Below are positions 55,212 through 64,000 of a stretch of 64,000 nt of DNA, piece by piece. A model generated the notes under the pieces. The model saw only the letters and a list, made by a program, of their open reading frames with translations, had not been told where the DNA came from and ran no database searches. Within the stretch, counting starts at the first letter, position 1, and the number at the start of each line of letters is the position of its first letter. Made by a program: the position numbers and the translations under genes. The stretch lies in contig NC_092568.1 in the NCBI RefSeq assembly GCF_037975245.1, positions 9,511,501 through 9,575,500 of the forward strand, in the 5' to 3' direction. Source of the stretch: Apostichopus japonicus. Taxonomy: Eukaryota > Echinodermata > Holothuroidea > Aspidochirotida > Stichopodidae.

Positions 55212-58046
55212 CTGCAAAGAGGAGAGTGAGAATTAAAGGCATTGAAGACCCGCCCCAAACTGTGTGCCGCGTTCTGAAAAAGTTAACTTTCCTTTGCTTG
55301 CGAGTGAAGTTTTCTTTTGGTCGCTACAAAATGCAGACAGTAATGAAACGTGATACCTTGTTATCTTTTATCTATACCTGAGATGTCCATCGCTGCTATG
55401 TATACACTGTGTTGTGGGTATTGACCGTAGCTGCATGTATTGACTGTGCACTAGTGTCTAATTACCGATGGTAGCAAGCTGTGTGTGTATTTTCTGGGAT
55501 CGATGGTGGTGTCTAACACTTCTGTTACACCTTATTAGAAACTAGGTCAGATTACCGGTATGAGACGTTTCTTTGTGCGCGAGTCTTCACACCATTTAAT
55601 GAATCCATATATGAGTTTGGTTTAGAGACATCTAGATGTAATAGCAAGAAGAAGAAGAAAGGATAAAACATTTTGCATGAGGCTTCAAGTAGCAGGTGGG
55701 AAGGTGCCTTTCTGCCTGTTTGTACCTGCTGATTGATAAATCATAGAAAAGTTGATGATTGTTTTGCTTAGCATGACAGTGAAAGTTAGCAACATGATGT
55801 TGGCAATATGTTTCTACTTAAAGGGTGTGAAGACTCGCGCACAAAGAAACGTCTAATGCCGGTAATCTGACCTAGTTTCGTTCGAATGACGTGTAACAGA
55901 AGTGTTAGACACCACCATCGATCCCAGAAAATACGCACACAGCTTGCTAAGTTGCTACCGTCGGTAATTAGTGTACAGTCAGTACATACAGCTGCGGTCA
56001 ATACCCACAGCACAGTGTATAAACGATACAGCGATGGACATCTCAGGTCCAGCTAAAGATAACAAGGTATCACGTTTCATTACTGTCTGCATTTTGTAGC
56101 GACACAGACAAAACGTCACTTGCAAGCAACGGAAAGTTAACTTTTTCAGATGGCCGAACACGGTTTGGGGCGAGTCTTCAATACCTTTAATTAGGTAGAT
56201 GGTCTGAAAATGACGTAGCCTACAACGATAGCTTGTGAGAGATGGGAACCGGTGGAAAGGAAGGTGCCTGTTGTCTGTTTGCACCTTCCTGTATCAATCA
56301 ATCCATCAATCATATAATCACTGACAAGACTGGGAATCAATGCTGCCACCACATAACATCCCTTCTCGTCAAGGGCTTTACCTGTAGGACTCTAGCACAG
56401 CAGGACAATAAAACTTATGGCCAGGATATTACCAATTATATTCATATTTATACATATTTATATATTATATCTATATGATATTTAAAAACTGTAGTAATCA
56501 AACAACTGTATATTTATTAAAATTAAAATTGTTGCCATTGAGATGAAGGGAGTACAGGGTGTCCTCTTCACCCAATTCACAGAAATCCATTTCTTGCGAG
56601 AAAAAAAAGAAAAGAAAAGAATACCTGATTAACACAGACTACAGGAATGTTATATCTGCTGGCTAACTCGTGAAGTTGTGCTCCAAATTTCTGCAAACTT
56701 TTTGCCCTTTGAAAGGCCTCGGACAACTCAAACTCCGAGCGGAAGAGAGCAGCTACCGAGTCGACCACCAAAAGCTTTACCAGGCCTCTCTCAAGGAGAA
56801 TCGGAATACGATGGTTTATGCAATGTTCCAGTTGTTCCTGAAGGACAGAATTATCAATATTAATTATCAATATTATCAAGATTAATTAATAGTGTCCAAA
56901 CACAATTTGGGACTATAATAACATCCATTACATAGAAAGAATGCATAGCGAGGTAAAAGAGCTCTTTGTAGGACTGAAAAAGATATTTCAACATCTTACT
57001 TTATAAAAGAAACTTGTACACTTGATATACAGTGTAGCTTCCTTGTTGCAGTGATCAACAGATTTATTTAAAATTCTTTCATGTTGGTTTTGTTTTAGTA
57101 CTTCCAATGGGTTGGGATGCCAACAGAAACTCATTTGCGACCCTAATCATGTGATTATCTGAGATGAGCCGGGATTACTTCAAGCAATTACCAGGCAGGC
57201 TCATGTAGTTGTCACACCCATTCTCATTCTCAGCATCTCAGCATTAGGTTTATTTCTCAAATACTGAGGGAGGTGAATAAACTCCTTTCATAAGAATTGT
57301 AGTGCAGATATGCTAAGAGAAGTTGTTTTCCAAACCACTGAAAGAACAGAAGCAAATCTAATTTCCCAAATCGCGAGCCAGAGACACCAAATCCATATAA
57401 CACTCAACAGTACTCCGTCTGACAATTTTGAACGGTTCTGATTCCTGGAGGGATGTTGAAGTTGGAATCTAGTGGGGTGGAAGCTATTGACGATAAACCA
57501 CACCTTTCCGAATACATATTAAACATGTGAGTGTCATCTAATACTTGTATAGCAATCTAAATATTGACACATTACAAGGTTTAACACCATTTGATGTTGT
57601 TCTCAGATAATATGACCACGATAATATGAACAAGCAACTTGTTTAGCGTATATACGTGAAGGCTTCAAAGCACTTTACAAAGCCACCAAAATATATAAAA
57701 AACAGAAAATAAGAAATACAAGAAAAGATCCAAATATTAAAAGAAAAAATTAAAAAAAACCATGGTGCAGAAGGAATCTGAAAGTTGACAAAATAAAGCT
57801 ATTACTTCTTTCTCCATGTGTGGAATACTTTCTCTGCGAATTGACCTGAGAGTATGAATGCAACTTTGACTTTTCTCGAAAGATGAGTCGTAGACCATAC
57901 CTTTTCAGCGACGTGCTCAACGTATATATTTTCACCGAGAGCCAATTGTTTCGTCCTCTCAAGTTTGTGCTGAGCAGGGAAAGATTTAATGAGCTGTTGT
58001 AAACGCTTGCTTGGAAAGACATCCTCTGTACATACATAGACAGCAC
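54960..58046 (-). CDS. XRCC3: XRCC3 (RAD51 paralogue), last three exons; 5' part outside window
   Basis: Exons read on the minus strand are 58046-57901, 56837-56625 and 55211-54960, encoding about 202 C-terminal residues of the RecA/RAD51 fold. Landmarks shared with human XRCC3 are AVYVCTEDVFPSKRLQQL, NIYVEHVAEK, the Walker B strand LLVVDSVAALFRSEF, a helix ending LHELASRYNIPVVCVNQVT, then PALGLTWSNQVQTRLML and a C-terminus with VVEGDGIRG. In vertebrates XRCC3 pairs with RAD51C in homologous recombination repair. The Walker A exon and N-terminus were not found up to 64000; the intron upstream of 58046 is then at least 5.9 kb. The last intron carries two inverted MITEs. Confidence 0.93.
55237..55595. 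mobile_element. TTAA MITE, copy 3 (forward)
   Basis: TTAA at 55233-55236 and 55596-55599; ends AGGCATTGAAGACCCGC and GCGAGTCTTCACACCAT. About 359 bp, uninterrupted, in the last XRCC3 intron. Confidence 0.9.
55822..56186. mobile_element. TTAA MITE, copy 4 (inverted)
   Basis: TTAA at 55818-55821 and 56187-56190; starts AGGGTGTGAAGACTCGC and ends GCGAGTCTTCAATACCT. Inverted relative to copy 3 and only 226 bp away. Confidence 0.92.
56625..56837 (-). CDS. XRCC3: XRCC3 exon with Walker B
   Basis: Acceptor CCTTCAG, donor GTATTC. 71 codons: EQLEHCINHRIPILLERGLV, LLVVDSVAALFRSEF and IPVVCVNQ. Confidence 0.95.
57901..58046 (-). CDS. XRCC3: XRCC3 exon with AVYVCTED
   Basis: Acceptor ATCACAG, donor GTATGG. 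Starts with two bases of a split Gly codon, and encodes AVYVCTEDVFPSKRLQQL through IYVEHVAEK. Confidence 0.93.
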
Positions 58047-59012
58047 CTGTGATAAACAGAAATGTAAATTCTAAAGTGAGTTATTACCAGAGAGAGATCA
58101 ATTCTGTTTATAACAAAACTGCTGATTTATTTATTGAGTATATAGATGTAGAGGCAGACTGACCAGTGAAGACAAAAGTTTTACAAAAGAAACATCAGAC
58201 AAGTTGATAATAATTGGTAAAACTAAAACCTTTTTTGATAATACTCATTTTTATACTTCTCCCTTTATCTCACAATTCACATTCTTAAGGTTTATGATTC
58301 TTATCATGACTATTGTCCTCATAACTGCGAGGAGTTTCTCTTCACATGTAAACATGTTTACTTGCAACAATGATTTCAATCTATAACCAATTAACAAAGT
58401 CTGTTCTTTTGTGATCTCTGTGTTCTTTTGTCAGTCTGCTTCTAGAAATCCTCCTGTGAGAATGGAAACAGCAGAGTTTACAAACCATAGGTGGGGACTG
58501 GGAGGATGGGGAGGGGAGGATGGGGAGAATGGGGAGGGTTATCTAACGCCTGTATAATCCGTGATTTATACTAAGTACATCAAGATAATCATGTAATAGG
58601 AAAGCAATGATCATTTTCAAGATGGTAGGAACATTAATCACAGCCACAAAAAAAATGTGTCAATATGGACTTTCAAAGGCCAAACATTCTTCCCTTTGAA
58701 CATGCTAACATAATACATACAGCATGGAGTCTGGGGTAGAATTTGAACATTTCCTCAAAGATCACAATCCCACCTAATTATGGGCTTGATTTCTATGTAG
58801 TCCTGTGTTTTTTTGTTTTAACTCTTTTTTTTCTAAGTCTATTTTTTTGTCTTTATTTATTTCTTAAATTTCTATTTTTTTTTTCCTAACAGAGAACACA
58901 AGTTCTTTAATGTAGTCACTCATTTTAGTGAAAAAATATTAACAAATATTAAAACCACCTTAGATACATCACCTACACATATATCACCTACACATATACA
59001 TGTATATATGTA

Positions 59013-59065
<53 letters not shown>

Positions 59066-59078
59066 GTATTTGTATATG

Positions 59079-59128
<50 letters not shown>

Positions 59129-59134
59129 TGTATA

Positions 59135-59201
<67 letters not shown>

Positions 59202-62200
59202 CACCGTGAATGGTTGAAACTGGTGCTGTGTTGTTGGTCAAACTACCCCTTTTTCATTCAGAAGGCACCTACACCATCGTCACACTTAATTCTACTAACT
59301 ATTCTTCCCACCTCCCTTGTTAGACAACAAAAGACTTTGAAATCAGTCAAGTATAAAAAAATGGCGGGAAAAGAACGTTGCTATAATTTGTGAAAAGAGC
59401 CTAACACTTTGCATTCATCAAAGTGCAATGTCCCGGCCTCTCTAAATAAATCACCACAGAAAGGTCCATGGTTAACAATTGACAAATAATTCACAAATTG
59501 AACAGAAGGAAAATTCATCTAAAAACCCAAAATAGCTGCAGCAGAAGAGAGGTGTCTGCGGGCAACCGAAATTGCTTACAATATTGGACGGTGAACACGC
59601 CTATATATATATATATATATTTGAAATTGTAGTGAGTTGGAAAATATATACACTACTCAGTGGGTAACATATATAGCATACTGCCAGTTAAGTTGAACAG
59701 GTGGTATCAGTTCAGTATAGGATGGGATGACTCAATGAGACAGGAATTTCAGTGTTTTACTCAGAAAATGTTCAAAGTTTACCAAAATAACTCACTGTCT
59801 TTCTTCACTTTATAAAGGGAGCTTTTTTTGGGGGGTGGGGGGGTGGGGGTGGTGGAATTGGACTCACTGTAGTCATAGGCGTAGGAGCCCAGTTTGACTT
59901 GGGGAGGGGGCTGTAACGACTTGCCCGAAAAATATGACCAAAATTTTCGTGTGCTCCGTGGCGTGAAACATCGTAATCTACATATCATATAGGAATGCAT
60001 CGGTTATTGCATCGCATGCCAATTACATGCAATCATATGCCGTGTTATTACCCTTCTATATCGGTTACAATTTTTCGGGAAGTAGTTACAATAATAATGA
60101 TCATAATAATATAAGTTTAACCATTGAAAAACACATTGCAATTTATTTTTCTTTCAGTAAGTGCCCAAAAAATTCTCCTCATAATGCCCGAATTTTCACA
60201 AATATATTTGCTTGGGGGGGCTGCTGTAGTTGCAAGAAGTGCTGTACTACGAAACACAAGTGAAGGTACTTAAAACGATTGGTTTGACATTTCAACAGTT
60301 TCAAAAGATCTCTTCTACAAGAAATTATACCACTAGTGATCAACTCATGGTGCCGTTATGAAGTCAGAGCCTGTAGTTTGTAAATTTTCGCGGACTAGAT
60401 TGGAGCAGATATGAGAAGAGCCCTCTGTTGAAGTTGGTCATGGCTGGAGAGCACAATTCCCAATATATTTATCAGCCAGACCTTGTTTTCATATATCAAT
60501 ATTACTCATAAAGCAACCAAAAAAAAAGGAGAAAAAAAATTGTAAAACTACAAATCCATTTTACTTTCCCATCATTATTTTGAAATGAAGTTCAAACTTA
60601 GTCAAGCCAAATGAACTACATTGTTCAATTATCATAGTGTTGGATTTTACTTCTGAATAACAAACAAATGATTCATCAACTAACCATAAGGAAGAACAGC
60701 TTAAATCATTTTGACGTACCCACTAACATAACATAACTTAATTATTACTAACATAATTATGACCCACTAACATAATTATGCCCCTTCGATGGGCTCAGTT
60801 GTGCAGGTTTATGAAAAATTAAGTGTAAGAGGAATGATCATCTTTGACACTGTATATATCTTACTTCCTCTATATGATCCTCACCAATGGCAGCCGTGCA
60901 CATTATACATATGCATGATGATAACCACATATGGCTGAGATCTTCAACCATGCTCTAGATATATATCTTTGCAAGCATAAAAGTAACAAATAGTGATTAC
61001 TCTGCCATTTTAGATAGCTTGTGTTATGGTTACACACAACTGCTTCAAAACAGCTTTTATTGAGTTAAGGTTCCTCATTTCCTCAAAATTAGGGTTGCAA
61101 ATTGATTCAATATTTTAAAGACACACCTTCCCAAGCTTCGTCACCAAAATGAATATTATCCTACTCAACTTAACTTCCGTTATGAACATTTTGTTGCTCA
61201 CACACACACCTTTTTCACGTCGGTATCAAAGCAATATTATGCAATAACCAACAGCTTAAATTTTATCAAAAATGAAATTTTTCCCCTCATCATTTGAGAT
61301 GGAACACGATTTATACTCAGTCTTAATGAAGTACTTTGTAATACGATTTTGATGTAGGATACCAAAAAACAAAACTTGTAACTTTAGTATGAAAAACAAA
61401 ATTCCTTTTTGCTAAACTGATTGCAAAAGAGATGAACTTGGGGCACTTAACCTAGGCTGATAACACTTTCAGGGTGAAAGCACAGCTAAAAGTCATTTAT
61501 ACAGAACACTGCCAAATATCTGAAGTGAAATGTCAAGCAGAACACCTTTAGGGTGATTACGTCATAAAATGTAAACAGCAGACAGCTGATCACAGTAAGA
61601 TTCACCAATAGCAATGGTAAAGAAACACTGCCCTCATTATTGATGGGACTAAATCTTGAGTAATACGTGAGTTGATGTAAAGAGGCTTAACCAAATTTCA
61701 TTAGAAAAGAGATCTCCAGTGCATTAGATATTTCCAATGTGTTTGGGACATTTTTCGATTACTTTTCAATAATGTAAATTCCATTAACAATGATGTTTCT
61801 TAGTTGAGCTTGTTTTCAGTTCAACTTCAATAAAAGAGAGAAAAGTCAAAATATGGAAAATATCAAATTTGCATTTGAGAAATAGTACTAATAAGAAAAG
61901 TGTCCAGGCCACCAGACCTTCATAATCTAAATGGATTTCCCTTTACATTTACAGGTTAAATTTTGCTGATTTGGTGAACAAATCTAAAAGAGTTTCTCTT
62001 GTCTCATCAGTTCCAATCTGGCTAAGTTTAGTATAATCTAAGTCATTGGGAATTCAATGACAAAGCTCAAACAGCTCCTTTAATGAATGGGATCCTGATA
62101 AACAGTTCTCTTTTCATCACCCTTTTGTGTGTGTTGTAAGTAGAGACAGGTGTTATGAAGTGATAAATATTCAGGCTTAGAATTTAACACTTTTAGCCAC

Positions 62201-64000
62201 TTGTTGAAAAATGCCAGTTCATAAAAAGTACAATAACAAGAATCTCCTGGCTAAATTCTAATTCCCTCTTGCATTCTCCATGAATGAATACAAAAACAAA
62301 TCACATTTGCACTGTAGAAATATGCAAGTACTTTTGATTTTCTACCTGGCAATTGGTGATATCCACTGACACTTATAGCCAGTAAATAGCCTGAAGTTTG
62401 AGGCCTGATTATGTCTGTAAATGAGAGCAACCATTAAAGGAGTAATCCATCTCTCTGATTACAGACACTTTTCTTGTTTCTAAGGCACAAATACAAATGA
62501 AAAAACAAAAAATTGCACTTTTGTTCAGAAAAATTCACCGGGGGACCCTTGACCGTTTGGCTTTAAAATCAAGCCAAGCTTCCTGTGCCAATTCACTGAT
62601 GGTAGCCAATAGGTCTCTCCAGTGTACAGTCTTGCATTGACCAACTACTTCAAACAAGAAATACTACTTTTTTTGTCTTATCCTGTTATCTTCCAGGTTC
62701 AGAAGAGGAAACGGTCATTTCCACTGAAACCGTGTGTGGAGTTATTATTATCCTTCTAGCCGCAAATTTTCACACAGGAAAAGCACGATGGCTGATCAAT
62801 ACTTATATTGTCTGCTTCATTAATTCCATGACCACACACTGAGGACAAACCCAGTATCTGTCACAAGTACTACTACTTGGTGTGAATTTTGTTTTACTTT
62901 ATAAATCAAATTCAAGTAAGATCTGGCCATGTAAATTTGCACCATTTTACTTTGGAATTTCATTTTGGAGTAGAAAATAAAAGGCATCTGCATTTGCCTG
63001 TCAGTTAAAAAGCTAATCCAATTGCCCTGGTCGATTATGTATGCTATGTACTCTGTTGCACGAAAATTAGCTGTTGACATTTCTCGTCAAGGTAAACTCT
63101 TAGAGCTTATCAAGCACATTTCTTTCAGCTAAAGTACCTATTATCTAAGCACTAGCATTTTGTCACCATGCCTATTAAATTGTGAAAGTTCTGTCATCTG
63201 CTTACTTATTCTTTTACATATATTTTAAGAGGAGTAAGTACAGGAAATTGTTGTTTTAACACTTTAACCCTTATCAAAACTGCTCTTCTAAACAACCTTC
63301 TGGGAAGAACTGATAGTTGTTTGTCAAGGATATATAGATATATACAAACAGTATATCCTACTCCCCCCCATAGAGTATGTGCTTCTGTACATGAATTTAA
63401 AAACAACTCCAAGAAGTGGGTGTGCAGTTTATAAAGATTATGGCAATGGGTTGAACTATGGCATTCTGTACTTTTTATATATTTTTTTCTTCTTCTTTTT
63501 TTTTTTTCTTCTGGCAGTATGACTGCATTGATGCATTCCTATCTCAAGCTTGACTACTGTTGTTTTTCTCAAAAGATCCATTAGAATTATTCACCAACTT
63601 GACACATGGAATATATATATAGCTTGTTTAGTTGGTTTGGCAATTAGGAAACTTGACCTGTTGTTGCGATGAGGTACCTTGCAGTGCAATAACACATTTG
63701 TAACATTAAGGAGGGGTTGCACAACATTCTTTCATGTGTGGTAAATTTAAAACTCCTGTAAAATGACGAACCCTGATGGCGTTTATTACTTTTACAAATT
63801 TTCGGGCTTATGGTAAGGTTCAAATGTCATTTTCTCTCAACCTGTAAACATACTTATAGTATATGCTTTTGTGAAGTGCTGTTTTGTATTTTTGAAGTTA
63901 TCTATCATTAACATAAACATGAAAGCCAGCAAGTTGAGTGATCCTTGCCTTATTAATTTATATATGGAATCACCCAAACTAATAGAGGAACTGAGTGAAA
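58047..64000. other. Upstream XRCC3 intron and flank, no exon recognised
   Basis: About 6 kb of AT-rich DNA. I searched by eye on the minus strand for a Walker A exon (GxxSAGKTQ) and did not see one. Contents are the large AT microsatellite (58984), a partial hAT-like end near 59875 (CATAGGCGTAGGAGCCC) and simple T- and A-rich runs. Confidence 0.55.
58984..59199. repeat. Compound (AT)n/(GTAT)n microsatellite
   Basis: About 215 bp of TATATATG variants. It is open in many frames as Tyr/Ile repeats, which are not genes. Confidence 0.95.

Noticed and set aside
58920-59393. Tyr/Ile repeat open frames
   Set aside because: Products of the (AT)n/(GTAT)n tract.
59870-60270. Further hAT-like element
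   Set aside because: The left end CATAGGCGTAGGAGCCC resembles family B ends, but no matching right end or target duplication was found.
58047-64000. Walker A exon of XRCC3
   Set aside because: No minus-strand GxxSAGKTQ-like coding stretch was seen; it is probably outside the window.

Overview
This is a window of animal nuclear DNA: AT-rich, repeat-dense, with small exons in long introns and GT/AG splice sites. The gene families and the repeat types (hAT and TTAA-flanked MITEs, Penelope-like fragments carrying hammerhead ribozyme motifs, a tRNA-headed SINE) suggest an invertebrate metazoan. An invertebrate deuterostome such as an echinoderm is my best guess, but nothing here proves the species.

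Four protein-coding genes can be read exon by exon. (1) 545-5709, plus strand: the 3' half of a CD36/scavenger-receptor class B gene whose start lies left of the window. (2) 19680-31640, plus strand: a complete 12-exon CD36-family gene that joins in frame to 514 residues. It ends in a tail like the lysosomal sorting tail of LIMP-2 (SCARB2). Its exons 8-10 have exactly the lengths and phases of the matching exons in gene 1, so the two are tandem paralogues. (3) 42868-48522, plus strand: a complete 4-exon gene for a 156-residue tail-anchored PDZ protein, orthologous to SYNJ2BP/OMP25 of the mitochondrial outer membrane. (4) 58046-54960, minus strand: the last three exons of the RAD51 paralogue XRCC3, including Walker B. 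Its Walker A and N-terminal exons were not found and probably lie beyond 64000. No functional link between the four genes is evident; they are ordinary neighbours (lipid/lysosomal receptor, mitochondrial scaffold, homologous recombination).

The rest is intron and intergenic DNA rich in mobile and tandem repeats. One hAT MITE family has ends like CAGGSGCGTAGCC and 8-bp target duplications. It is present as short MITEs (776-1153, 17359-17647, 18472-18760) and as a longer relative holding a hAT transposase C-terminal remnant (40958-41774). A second hAT-like family is at 6950-7310, 10437-10753 and 51301-51552. A TTAA-flanked MITE family has four copies: one was later hit by a hAT MITE, and two lie head to head in an XRCC3 intron. 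Penelope-like fragments with hammerhead ribozyme motifs are at about 30210, 36702 and 52961; the last keeps nearly all the core. Large minisatellites sit inside introns of the LIMP-2-like gene (45/46-bp units) and the SYNJ2BP gene (30-bp units). Near-pure pyrimidine tracts nearly fill two LIMP-2-like introns. No bacterial operon, CRISPR array, rRNA gene or confident functional tRNA gene was seen.
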